Below are positions 53,723 to 64,000 of a stretch of 64,000 bases of DNA, one piece after another. The first letter of the stretch is position 1. Every line of letters starts with the position of its first letter. The position numbers and the translations under genes are program-made. This stretch comes from Euphorbia lathyris. Its lineage: Eukaryota; Streptophyta; Magnoliopsida; Malpighiales; Euphorbiaceae. The notes under the pieces are model-generated. The model did not search any database and had not been told where the DNA came from. It saw only the letters and a program-made list of their open reading frames with translations. The DNA lies in contig NC_088918.1 in assembly GCF_963576675.1 (NCBI RefSeq), positions 60,407,501 to 60,471,500 of the forward strand, in the 5' to 3' direction.

Positions 53723-54092
53723 GGTCTTGTTTGGCAAATAATTGTTAGTTGATTACATTAGCCGTTAGCTGATTACTTTTTTTATCAGATGATTTGACTA
53801 GTTGCTTGTTAATAATTGTTTGAATAAATGACAAATAAGAATATGATAAAACATTTGTTTGGAGTTAGAGTATAGTAATTAAGAGTAAAAATGTCATTCT
53901 AAAAAGATAAGACAATAAGCTAATTGAAAAACTTTTAAAATGAGTTTTTTTCAAAATGAGTTTTTTTTGTATTTAATAAGCTCTTTCAAACATCTTTTTA
54001 TCAAACACCACTATTAGAGATTTAACTAGTTAAAACCTTTAAAGTGATTCAAACCTTTAATTTTAATCTAAAAAGTAATTTATCAAACAGGT
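53723..54092. mobile_element. hAT-like MITE, single unit
   Basis: It begins ggtcttgtttggcaaata and ends tttatcaaacagg. The interior shares ttgactagtt, aaaatgtcattc and caccactattagagatttaactagtt with the inverted dimer at 34.9-35.6 kb. No TSD is clear. Confidence 0.7.
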
Positions 54093-54181
54093 TAAGGTAA
54101 ATATCACGGAAGAGAGGGTAATTTATAAAATAGGAGTTAAAATCGAGATGTATTATTTACTGAAATACTAACAAACGTTGC

Positions 54182-54205
54182 AGAAAAAAAAAAAAAAAAA
54201 AAAAA
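54182..54205. repeat. Poly-A run
   Basis: About 22 A followed by caaaacaaaacaaag. Possibly a retroelement tail; no element body is recognised next to it. Confidence 0.5.
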
Positions 54206-54581
54206 ACAAAACAAAACAAAGAAGTGGTGAGATTTATAATTGCAGTAGGTACGGTGAAGCTAGTAGTAGGAGTATGGAGTGGGGTTGGGGGTGGGGGTGG
54301 GGGATGTTCTGATTTCCTTCCATCTCTCACCGATCCCTATAAGATCTGCGTGCTCCCTTTTTCTATTACATCTTCCACTAAATCATCCAACGCTCCTTAT
54401 TCAGGCGATGTAACATTACGCACACAACTTTTCTTTTCTTTTCCGAAGGACAACGTACCAAAAAATACTTCTAACGGCAGCATAAAGCAACAATTTCATT
54501 ATTTTTTTTTTTTGTTACAATGTGTCCGATTTCTCGGATTTGTTAGATATATTTTGGTGGATCTTTCATAACTAAAGCATT

Positions 54582-54603
54582 CTATATATATATATATATA
54601 TAT
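54582..54603. repeat. (TA)n microsatellite
   Basis: About 11 TA units directly before the MITE that follows. Confidence 0.85.
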
Positions 54604-54606
54604 TAC

Positions 54607-54851
54607 GGGGTGTTTGATTATTCATTTTCATGCTACCTTTTGTCTTTTCACTTTAAAAGAAAGAGTTTTAGGTGTTTGATTAGTGACTTTCTGTTTGCCT
54701 TTTAAATCTGAAATCTTGTTTGCCTTTTACACCCAAAAAGCAGCCTTTTACAAAAACAGAGAATCTCTGCTTTTTGGAATAGCAGTTTTTTCCAACAGCA
54801 AACAAGAAACCGTATCAGCAACAACAAACAGTAGGTAAAACAAATGGGCCC
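54607..54851. mobile_element. MITE, second hAT-like family, copy A
   Basis: It begins ggggtgtttgattattcatt and ends ggtaaaacaaatgggccc. The interior gcctttta, cagagaatctctgctttt and aacaacaaacagtagg is shared with copy B in the opposite orientation. Confidence 0.7.
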
Positions 54852-54859
54852 TAGGAATC

Positions 54860-56660
54860 AAATTCGAAATCTAATTTAATATTGACCAGTGTTGAAAGGC
54901 AAAGCTGTCTGAACCATCTCTACTCTCTAGATATATTTTTATCCACTAGTCCTTTTTTAGCCGTTTAGTTAGTGCATAAGTCACCTGGAGGTCGTATATG
55001 CAACAGTGAAAAAAACGTGTTTTTCTTTCTTTATTATAATTAGGGCCGCTCCTGAAATTTTGAAGGTATAGAAGCGGAATAGCAAATAAAGGCTATAATA
55101 AATAAGTACATGTAAAAATAAAATAAAGAAATCAATTATGTCAATAAAAATTACTTAAAAATGACACTTTTTTATTATACTTAAAATGAGATCTAATAAA
55201 AATATCAAATTTCATATAAAAAAATATTTTATTTCATGTTAAGTACCTAGTTGCTCATACAAAAATTTATAGACGAGCATTTCTAAATGCAAAATCACTA
55301 ATAATAATGACTACATCAATATGCACTAACATATTTATCCCAATACATAAAAAAAAGTTATATCATTTAATCTTTCTTACAACGTTGATGATCTCAAATA
55401 GTTTTTCAATAATTTTAAATTCAATTTTTTTTCCAACAAATACAACAGTCACAACATAGTTAGGAGAATTCGAAAATTAATTTTTATATTTGGATAACCA
55501 TCTACTATTTTAACAAATTAAAGAATTTCAAATGCGGAACTCAATATATTGGCTAAAGTAATTTGCAATTGTTATTTGTGAAAAACATTATGTGCAGCAT
55601 GTGAAATATTATTATAAAAAAATATAGTCATAAAATCATGTTGTTATTGTTTAGGTCTAATGATTATAATTATTATCGTTACATTCTTTAGATTTCAATA
55701 TTTGTAATTTTTATATAGAAAAATGTTATTTTTTAATGCCTCTTTTCGAGTGTCCTAGATGTGTGTTGGGATTTGTTTAGATCTAGAATTATTTTCGTAA
55801 CCATTGCATTTTATGAAATTTAATTTTTGTATTATCTTTAAAAAATGTTACTTTCGGACCCTTCTCTCGTTTGGGTCTGGACGAGCGTCCCTCCTGTCCA
55901 TATCTTATACTTTAGCTTTTTTTTTTCAAGAATATAATTTACTTCTTTAACATTATCGCATAACTTTGATATCCCTTATTTATTGAGTCCACTATTTATT
56001 TATTATATAATAAGTTCATTATTCTAATTATTCTCCATAAATTTATGTTTTATAACATAAAGAATGTGACGTAATATGTATTGATCATATCAAAATGATA
56101 AGTATTACGAACAAAAAAATTAGAAAGACATATAATATGAAATGGAGAGAGTATTTTTTTTATATGTTGGGGAAAAAAAGAAATACGATTATCGCAGTTT
56201 AAAAATATTACATCTTCAAGTCATATAGTTAAAAAAAAAACTTTTATTTTTTTTAGAACCAATTTATATACAACCAGTGTATAATATAAAAACAAAATAA
56301 TTATATTCTATAATCATGTGAAAAATGGTTCTAATTTGTCAGAGTAAATTTGTATTTTATTATTGAGGGTGGGATTAAAATTCCATTATTTACAACCTTC
56401 AAAGTTAAAGGTGTTATCCCGAGTCACTTCCTACCACAAGAAAAAAAGAAGTTTCAGTTTTATAGGAAGTGGTGAGGGATCTCCCTCAATTTTACAATGA
56501 GCTTGATATGTCATATCATGCTTTTACTTTTCCTGCTTTACCTCATCAATTGTCCCTACCTTTTATAAATTTTTTTTAAAAGGAAAATAATCATCTACTA
56601 TTACGATTTTAATTTTATTCTACAAATCCATCATTTTTTTTACATATAATACTAATACTT
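54860..56660. other. AT-rich intergenic stretch
   Basis: No gene, RNA or clear transposon is recognised on either strand. Confidence 0.45.
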
Positions 56661-56663
56661 AGA

Positions 56664-56976
56664 ACCCGTTTGTTTTACCTACTGTTTGTTGTTGCTGTTT
56701 GCTGCTTGCTATTTGTTGTTGCTATTTGCTGTTGCTGTTAGGATTTGCTGTTTGCTGTTAGATAAAGCTGCTTTTCTAAAAAGCAGAGATTCTCTGCTTT
56801 TGTAAAAGGCTGCTTTTCGGGTGTAAAAGATAAACATGAGGTCACTAACCAAACACCTATTGCTGCTTTTCCAGATGTAAAAGGCAAACATGAGGTCACT
56901 AACCAAACATCTAAAACTCTCCCGTTTGAAGTGAAAAGGTAAACATGAACATGAAAATGAGCAACCAAACACCCCC
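56664..56976. mobile_element. MITE, second hAT-like family, copy B (inverted)
   Basis: It begins acccgtttgttttacctact and ends gcaaccaaacaccccc, the reverse of copy A. A segment (aaacatgaggtcactaacca) is duplicated inside, and the gctgtttgctg phrase is locally repeated. Confidence 0.7.
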
Positions 56977-57063
56977 TTAATTATTATCTTTTTTAGGGAT
57001 AAACTTTTAAAACCACCCTTAATAATGTTAATATGTTAGTAGCTTATAATGTTTCTATGTTAC

Positions 57064-57081
57064 TCTCTCTCTCTCTCTCTA
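57064..57081. repeat. (CT)n microsatellite
   Basis: ctctctctctctctctct, in the presumed Tat-3 LTR. Confidence 0.85.
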
Positions 57082-57202
57082 CCTAATACTCTCATTAGAA
57101 TTATTACTAACTTAGGTATCGGAATGTTCCCAGTTACCGTTCCCCGTACAGGGTAAAGTCTGAAACCCAAAAACCTACACAAGTTCCCACATCTCCATCA
57201 TT

Positions 57203-57219
57203 TGGTGCGGTGAGCGTGG
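57203..57219 (+). promoter_or_regulatory. Tat-3 primer binding site (tRNA-Phe)
   Basis: tggtgcggtgagcgtgg, a perfect 17-base complement of the plant tRNA-Phe 3' end. Confidence 0.85.
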
Positions 57220-57252
57220 ATAACAAGCGACCTTCACATCTCTATATCCGAA

Positions 57253-58401
57253 ATGACGGACGAACCAATCAAGACTCTCATCCAAAAGATGTTCGTCACA
57301 ACTGTTGGGAAGTCAATCCCTAGACAGAAGCAGCCTTTGTCAAGCCCCATAGGAATGTCGTTGAACCTAACCCCTTTGCTCATGGAAGTGGAGCGTGACG
57401 AAGAATCTGTAGCACCACCACACACTTGGTCAACATAATCCGGAGTTTCCAAATAACTCAGGTTGTACAAAACGCAACACAAATGAAAATAATAGAGCAA
57501 AAACAAGCCATGTAGGAAGAAAATGTCAAAATTTAGGAATTTCTTAAGAGTCAGGGATCTTCACATGGGCAAGATTTCGCCCTAGTTTTTCCCACGTCAG
57601 CCGGGCCTGTTTCACAATGCGCAACAGCCCCCACCCAGACCTCATCAGCACTTTCGACTCTCGCGACACCACTCGCCAGCCAAGCAGGTGTGACCTTAGC
57701 ACTGCAGGAAGTTGAAGACCTGATAGAGTCCAAAATTCAGAGGTTCATGGATAAGCGAGCCTTGGGGGGGAGTAGTGAGAGGGAATATAACTTCAAGAAA
57801 AATCCCTCTAGTGCATCGGATCATCGACACTCGTTTCCCAAGAGAATCGAAGCCTTCAAGACTCACCTTCTACTCAGATTCTGAGGATCCCAATGATCGT
57901 GTGGCCTCTTTCATGAGTACTATCAACTTATACTCAAAAGATGAAGACATAATGTGCAAAGTTTTCCTTACCACCCTCTCGGTTAGCGTGCACGAGTGGT
58001 ATCGAGGCTTCGCCCCCGAATCGACCGAATCATTCAATCTCTTCAAGGACCTTTTCTTGTCCCAATTTGTAGCGATCATGAAGGTCAGAAAGATAAGCTC
58101 AGACCTTAATAGCCTACGACAACGCCATACCGACCCACTTAGGAACTTCCTCTCAATATTCCATCACTTGGTCTCTCAAGTCAAAAGCCTTAACTTGGAA
58201 GTCGCCTATAATGTCATGGCAAAGGGAACCTCATGCGAACCTCTGAAACAAAAGTGCTTCATGAAACTCCCACAATCCTTCGAGGAGATTATGGCCATGG
58301 CTCAATCTTTCATCCGTTATGATGACTACGACTGTCCAATAGGTTATGAGGAGTCCGAGAAGGACAAGGCCAAATGTGACTCTATGCACGAGGAAAAGTG
58401 A
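57253..58401 (+). pseudogene. gag: Tat-3 Gag remnant
   Basis: The N-terminal frame MTDEPIKTLIQKMF (57253-57438) is followed, after stops, by the capsid-like region at 57775-58401. This contains SDSEDPNDRVASFMSTINLY, VFLTTLSVSVHEWYRGFAPE, FKDLFLSQFVAI, RQRHTDPLRNFLSIFHH and PQSFEEIMAMAQSFIRYDD. The order and motifs fit a Tat Gag. Several frameshifts separate the parts. Confidence 0.72.
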
Positions 58402-58528
58402 AAGCAGTTCGCAAAGCCAAGAGATTTGGGATGAAGCAAGAGGGATGAAGCCCCAGTGCCTTATCCCTGACTGAGAAAATGAGTATGTTTTGACATCATC
58501 TTAATTCTAAGGGAGGAGAACGAGGAGG

Positions 58529-59660
58529 TTGACGCTCGCAGTAATAGTGGCAATGGAATATACAAATTGCCCTTATATCTTTATGGAGATTTCCTCTACA
58601 CTAGCAATCTATGACAAACCCATATTTCAAATAGACAACACCGATGCAGCCCTCGCGGGATGGTGGACCCTAATCATCAAATTCCTCAAGGAAGGAACAT
58701 TTCCTAAAGACAAGAATGGAGCGATTTTGGTAGTCCGCCGCTCATGGCGGTATGCATTAAGCAACGACATCCTCTCTTGCAAAGCAACTGGCCTCCTATG
58801 GCTCAAGTGCATTTCGGAATAGTAAAGGGATCACTGCTTCAGAGAAATTCACCAAAGAGTCTATCGATAACATCAAGGCGTCTATTCAATTGCCAGAAAG
58901 GCATGCTTGTAAGGCCTTTACTGGCCTTCTATGGACGCATATGCCGAAAAGATAGTAAAAACCTCCTAAGCCTGCCATATACACTCACACATATACCACC
59001 TATCAAGAGCATCGTTTAAAAGCATTGTAACCCCATGGCCTTTCGTAGTTTGGGGAATTGACACTCTAGGACCTTTCCCTTTGACAATCTGGCAAAAATG
59101 CTTCGTTGTGGTGGCCATCGACCATTTCACTAAGTGGGCATAAGCCGAAGCCATCGCCAAAATCAAAACAGAAAACATTGTATATTTCATCCGAAAGACC
59201 ATATTGCACCGTTTCGAAATACCCCTCTTTCGTCATAGACAATGATAGACAATTCGACTATGCTCCTTTATAGGAATTATGTGACTAATGGGGAATTTAG
59301 TGTTAGTTCACCTTTTAGTTTCTCATCCTCATAGCAATAGATTAACAAAGGCCACTAACCAAATGATCCTTCAAAGCATCAGAACACGGTTATACGATAA
59401 AGGACTCTCATGGTCGAATCATTTGCCAGCCGTCCTCTAGTCTTATCGAACCACCCCACATACTGCAACAGGTAGAACCCCTTTCTTCCTTTGTAATTAA
59501 TACTCTAGTCACTAAGGGCACTCACTTTTGATAAACTCACGAACGAGGAAGCCCCACCGAACACTAATGACAGACTAGAGGAGGATAGTCTCAATGCATT
59601 CCTCACAATCACGGGATACAAGCAGACGGTGGTTCGCTATCATAATAAGTGACTATATCA
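58529..59660 (+). pseudogene. pol: Tat-3 integrase remnant
   Basis: The first part is the linker before the zinc finger (DAALAGWWTLIIKFLKEGTF, YALSNDILSCKATGLLWLKC). The core follows in other frames: VVWGIDTLGPFPLTI, VVVAIDHFTKWA-stop-AEAIAKI, HPHSNRLTKATNQMI and SYRTTPHTATGRTPFF. The conserved order of a Tat integrase is clear, but it has many stops and shifts. It follows Gag directly, so everything between was deleted. Confidence 0.75.
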
Positions 59661-59750
59661 TACAACTTCTGCATCAGTGAGTTAGTCATGCGAGATGCTG
59701 CAGCATCTCAGTCCTCTTTGGCCAAAGGAAATTCAGCCAAAATCGGGAAG

Positions 59751-60600
59751 TGTTGAAACCCAATTTTAATAAAGTTTTGATTATGATAAAAATTACATTA
59801 AGGAATTAGATCCCTCAAGTATATAAAAAAATTAGAATTAATCATGCCATTATAAACTAACAATTTTGTTTAAGTGTTGAAAATTGTTTAAGGCATATTA
59901 GGATGTATAAAAAGAAAAAAAAAGCATTGTTACGAATTAAAGGCATAAAACAGAAGCAAACATAGAACCAGAGGATATAAGCCCATATCAAATTTAGAAG
60001 AAGGAAGCAACGTCGTCTTCCCCAAAGTTTGCCCGTTCTGGTTCATTGCAGAGCATTAATCATCTCTACAAATTAACTCATCTCCCTCTTCATACCCCAA
60101 AATATAAATGCTCCAGCCTTCAAGATGAGAAACCAGAGAAGATCATTAGATGAAACTTCTCAATGGTCAACATTCTTCTGAGTTAGAAACTACTAGTTTC
60201 CCAATTTGGAAAATCCTCAGATAAACCAGAAATCCCTGAGAAGAATATAGGACGTTTTCTCTCAACCAGCATCTTCTGGATTCAAATGGTTAGTTTCAAT
60301 GTCTGGCTATTTAACCAAAGCTCAAGAACACATTCAAGTGCAAAAAGCTAAATACGAGATATTATATAAAAAGCGAAAAACATAGCAAAGTGCTAAACAC
60401 GAATCAAAGTTCATATCTGTGTAATCGTTTTAGATAGATTAGTTCAATACATTTTCTATCTGAAGAGATTGTAATCTTTCGATTGTTTTCAGTAGTCATT
60501 TGTTACTTTGGTCATAAGTAGCAAAACGTGAATTAGTTCGAGTGTTGAGTGAAGGAAGGCACCTCATTCAAACTGTTATAATTAGTTTTTTTTATGAAAA
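59751..60600 (+). other. Possible Tat-3 3' LTR region
   Basis: It starts tgttgaaacccaatttt after a purine run. A TATA-like attatataaaaagcg lies near 60361. No gene is seen. The assignment rests only on position and the TG start. Confidence 0.3.
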
Positions 60601-60863
60601 TACTTATATCATTCCATTCGATAAACAAAGTATAGGTACAACAAGAAAATAGTAATGAGTGCAAAAAAGCCATAAAAATTATAAAAACCCAAATGAACGA
60701 TAAATCATATACTTCTCATAAATCTAAATTCACAAAAAGCAACTACAATCCAATCTTCATCATTTATGCCCTTCCGAACATTCGGATCTAAGTCTTTTCT
60801 TTTACAATCACATAGATCTAGTGATATATGGACAAGATTAACCGTTTCCACTATTGCTAAATT

Positions 60864-60906
<43 letters not shown>

Positions 60907-61470
60907 ATAATATGGAGCAAATACAGTTTAAATGGATAAAAGAGGTCCCATAAAATAAATGAACACCAACTAATGAGAAAATAACAAGAAAGAAAAATTT
61001 TAAAAGTAGGAAACTAAACCGAGTAGGAGGAGTAAGAATGAAGACAAAATTCTATTTTCCTCCTCAAAGTAGATTCCCAAAAGAATAAGTTTGAGACTTG
61101 ATAGATTAAGAGGTTGAGAGAGAAGAGAGAAAGAAAAAAAAGGAAGAGGAAAAGCAAAAGAAGAAGGGGGCAACGACTGTTTTATTATTATAGTTAGTTA
61201 AGATGAATATAAATAAAACTTAAAACGTTAAGCTAAAACATCGAGTTGTATGATATGTTTGTAGTTTCTTCAATTCATAAATACAAATCATTTTTCTCTT
61301 ATTTCTTATTAAAATTCCTTTAGTTTCTTGTTTATAGTCTCTCTAGACCACCTTTTCACGATCGAATTGTTACACGCAACGATCCTATTAAATATCCCGA
61401 ATTATTTAATTACGTAGGTATTTATATTTTTTTTTTGCAAACACGTATGCACTCTTTCTCTTTTAAAACC
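60601..61470. other. Intergenic stretch with (AT)n microsatellite
   Basis: A run of about 16 AT units occurs at 60868-60900. A purine-rich, GA-repeat-like stretch lies at 61100-61170. No gene is recognised. Confidence 0.5.
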
Positions 61471-61472
61471 TT

Positions 61473-62758
61473 GGATAAATTTCATATGTGGTGTACGACG
61501 TTTGCCCCATTTTACACTTTAGTATACAACCTTCATTCTGTTCCACTATTATGTACGACCTTATATGTGACCTTCCATTTTGGTGTAAACAGATAAAAAT
61601 GTACGGTCACCGCCTGAACAACACGCCAACTCAATATTTTTCATTCTACCAATTTTAAAAAGTGGGACACACTCCTTATGTAATTACTAAAATACTCTTA
61701 TCTCTTTTCTTGCAACTCATCTGTACATCTTTCATTTTCTCTCTCCAAGCCCTCTCTCTCTCTCTCTCTCTAAAAAGCTTACAATCTTTGAAGCTTGGCT
61801 TTAGCTGCCTGATCTCCTACAAGAAGTTCAGTAACGAGTGATGTTTGTGAAATGTGGATCCGACTCAATAGACTTGTGTATCTGCACTCAAAGTAGAGCA
61901 ATTTCAAAGGAAGGAGATAATGCAGCCATGTTGAGATTTTGTAAGGATTGCCTAATCAGGCAAGCCTAGAACAACAAATCTCTTTGTCTTCGACGAAATC
62001 GAATCGTGAGGAAAAAATCTTTTAATACTTTTCGAAACACAAAGATTGAAGAAATCGCTACCGTAAAAAGTGAGCATATGAATCCCAAATCACTAGCATC
62101 ATCAACATTCCAAGGAAAAATATAATCATAGACAATACAATTAGTGCGATAATTCCGAAATAGCATTGTAATCTTAGGCTCAAGTAATTAGGGTGATGAT
62201 TTGGAAATACAATTAAAGGTGCTCTTGAAGTCGGAGAAATTTGCTCTTCCAACCCAACTTTATTAATCATTTGGTAGAAGCTTCCACCTATTAACTCAAC
62301 ATATTGTTTGATTAGCCCCAATAATCAATTCTGATTAGGGTTGCTGAACTTTAGAAATTAAATTACCGTAAAAGAAGAAGAAGAAGCTCCGAGGGGTTGC
62401 CGAAGCTTTGTTAACTAAGGTAGAGAGAGGATTTAGAGAGAGAAATGGAAAGACAGTGATAGGAGTGGGACTCATTTTAGAGAGAGAAACGTAGAGTTAG
62501 AGAGATGTAAAAAAATAAACGAAGGAGAAAGAAATTGGTGGATGTGATATAAGGGCACAAAAGTAATTTTATATTAGGTGTGTTAATTTTTTAATTTTAA
62601 ACCGGTCAAACTATTGATGTGGCGCATTGACCGATTATTTTTACCAGTTGTACACCAAATTGGAAGGTCACCTATATGATCATATATATTAGTAAGACAA
62701 AATAAAAGATTGTATACAAAGTGTAAAATGTGGTAAATATTGTATATATGAATTTACC
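61473..62758. mobile_element. TIR element, about 1.29 kb, with unidentified cargo
   Basis: The ends are ggataaatttcatatgtgg and, complemented, ggggtaaattcatatatac. The inverted similarity continues (cattttacactttg.atacaa; aaggtcac; tggcg). The middle (about 61740-62500) is not inverted and holds CT-rich sequence and an 87-codon minus-strand frame. Target duplication is unclear. Confidence 0.6.
62058..62321 (-). CDS. Small unknown ORF inside the TIR element
   Basis: 87 codons with no recognised family. Residues 1-55 are polar (MGLIKQYVELIGGSFYQMIN, NHHPNYLSLRL). Residues 56-80 form a strong hydrophobic segment (CYFGIIALIVLSMIIFFLGM), as in a single membrane span. It could be a captured host-gene piece or chance. 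There is no supporting start context beyond the Met. Confidence 0.2.
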   Translation of the reverse strand: MGLIKQYVELIGGSFYQMINKVGLEEQISPTSRAPLIVFPNHHPNYLSLRLQCYFGIIALIVLSMIIFFLGMLMMLVIWDSYAHFLR

Positions 62759-62759
62759 C

Positions 62760-63640
62760 CTATACTTTAAAATGTAAAAGAAAAAAAAAAACTTAGATGA
62801 ATTGCAACGATGACTAATGAAACTTGAAGTCTTTTTTTATGAAGTTCAATGTCATTTTTTTCCAATAAAAGTGATTGAACTTGTTTCAATAAAATCAATT
62901 TGATTAATTCAAACAAAAAGCCATAGAAAATATATATGTTAGTCCATTATAAATTACACGTGACATCACAATTAAGTTATAAAAAAATAATGATTTATTT
63001 TTAACAATTAAAATCATTAATCAGATTCAATAAAATTTATTAATTAAATCTTTATCTAAAATTATCTTATTGAATAGCTTTAGATTTTTTTTTTTCTCAA
63101 ATTCATTTTAACCCAATACAAGTTTCGTTACAATCCATATGAAATAGTTATAATTTCTAATTTTAAGATAAAATAAAAATTCAATTAAATTTTTTTAATT
63201 AGTTTAAAAATCTAATTAATAATTTTGATTGGTTAAAATTAATTTTTAAAATTTAATTTAAAAACTTAAATGAATGAGTGTTATTATGCCTGCTTTTATT
63301 TAGTTTTGTCAAATTTTTATCTAGGTGATAAATGGAAGACAGTTAAAATACGAAATAAATTTGTCCAAATTTTTTTTTTTTTTTTTTTTTGAAACATTGT
63401 CCAAATTTTCAATTTCTCATTATTGTAGTTTCATTCAAAATTAAACGGGGACCACATTGTTCCATGTTAGATGACACGTGTGCATCACAATCACGCTTTC
63501 CAATAATGTGAAAATCGGCGTAACCATTGATTGATTCGCTAGTAAATAGTTTACTCTCAGGTGCCGTTTTACCCCATTATTATTACTTGTGTTTTTGATG
63601 GCTGTGATTGTGCTGTTATGGTGACTAAGTCACAGGCATG
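62760..63640. other. AT-rich intergenic stretch
   Basis: No gene is recognised. A T run of about 21 lies near 63370. Confidence 0.45.
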
Positions 63641-63659
63641 TCTTTTTAAATAACGGAAG

Positions 63660-64000
63660 CCATTAGCAATAGAAAGAGGAGGGAAAGTAAGAAAGAAAGA
63701 AAAAAAAGGAGTGGGATCTCACACTTCCAAACAGAAACCAGTGAAATGGCGGAAGTGGGCGCATATTAAGCGCTGAAATCGAGCATAATAACCTTTCTCT
63801 TTGCAGCATTATTCCGGTTGAAGTGGTGGCGCCGGAGCTGGAAGTCGTCAGCATCAACGATTCAATAGTATTATCTCTTCCTCTTTCTCTCTCTATCTTT
63901 CCCTGTCCCTCCGATTCGCGTGCCCTCTTCTTTCGCTTTCTGTCAGATCCTTTTTCTCTCTTTATTTCTTCTCCATAGTTACTTCTGTTTATCTTCACCT
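63660..64000 (+). promoter_or_regulatory. Possible promoter/5' leader of a gene starting past the right edge
   Basis: Base composition shifts to GC-richer sequence (gtggtggcgccggagctgga), followed by a CT-rich block (ctcttcctctttctctctct). This is typical of plant transcription start regions and leaders on the plus strand. No coding start can be fixed within the window. Confidence 0.3.

Larger units (their letters stand above)
57085..59750 (+). mobile_element. Tat-3: gutted Tat-lineage element
   Basis: A short LTR 3' portion ends ctccatca at 57200, and the perfect tRNA-Phe-type primer site follows. Gag remnants run to about 58400. Then the sequence jumps to the pre-integrase region and a stop-ridden integrase (58540-59650). 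Protease, RT and both RNase H domains are absent. A purine-rich aatcgggaag followed by tgttgaaaccc at 59751 may be the start of the 3' LTR, but no match to the 5' LTR was found. Confidence 0.75.

Noticed and set aside
54224..54571. 115-codon plus-strand frame
   Set aside because: Low-complexity Gly and Phe runs, no domain, starts right after a poly-A run and ends in AT-rich DNA.
57690..57733. Short frames on both strands in the Tat-3 gag spacer
   Set aside because: They are parts of the degraded gag region read in other phases.
63663..63998. Minus-strand 111-codon Arg/Glu-rich frame at the right edge
   Set aside because: It is the complement of a CT-rich leader-like block; composition alone explains it.

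Overview
This is plant nuclear DNA, most likely from a flowering plant. It is AT-rich and dominated by LTR retrotransposons of plant-specific lineages, with L1-type LINE tails and many small inverted-repeat transposons (MITEs). Only a few host-gene traces are visible: a TIM17 gene with one frameshift, a decayed cytochrome b5-like fragment, and possibly the leader of a gene that starts past the right edge.

Left block (1-25.9 kb), mostly minus strand. Positions 1-13425 hold a large Tat-lineage Ty3/gypsy element (called Tat-1 here) read right to left: a 2.75 kb LTR (10672-13425), a tRNA-Arg-type primer site, a 2 kb leader, gag, a 1460-codon gag/pol frame and a broken integrase. Its 3' LTR lies off the left edge. 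The Tat-1 LTR also has a polypurine tract and Tat-style tandem-repeat 3' UTR on its other side, so it seems shared with a second, truncated Tat copy. That copy abuts a SIRE-type Ty1/copia element (about 14.4-23.5 kb, minus) with a 1.2 kb 5' LTR, tRNA-Met primer site, broken gag-pol and a long envelope-position ORF. To the right lies a plus-strand Ty3/gypsy remnant (23.6-25.1 kb) with a GC-rich motif array and LTR-like debris.

Middle block (26-42 kb). Mostly AT-rich spacer. It holds a non-autonomous LTR-element relic (about 29.3-30.6 kb); a 923 bp TIR element with a long GC-rich palindrome ending 78 bp before the TIM17 start codon; TIM17 (32144-32793); a cytochrome b5-like relic; five MITEs within 4 kb; and two 5'-truncated LINEs on the minus strand.

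Right block (42-64 kb). A 567 bp MULE-like MITE with exact 9 bp target duplications (42242-51743) is split by a complete Tat element (Tat-2, 42688-51617) with 466 bp LTRs, exact ATGGA target duplications and a tRNA-Phe primer site. Tat-2 gag-pol is broken by point stops, an in-frame gag-to-protease deletion and a 14 bp duplication. On its opposite strand it carries a four-exon gene of the plant Tat 'putative gypsy-type transposon' kind. Then come a plus-strand LINE tail, more MITEs, a gutted third Tat element (Tat-3, about 57.1-59.7 kb), a 1.3 kb TIR element with unidentified cargo, and a CT-rich segment at the right edge.

The most unusual feature is the coding layout of Tat-1. One Gag capsid-like domain lies in gag, and three more are tandemly arrayed with a 92-93 residue spacing at the start of the next frame, ahead of a protease followed by a G-patch-like segment.
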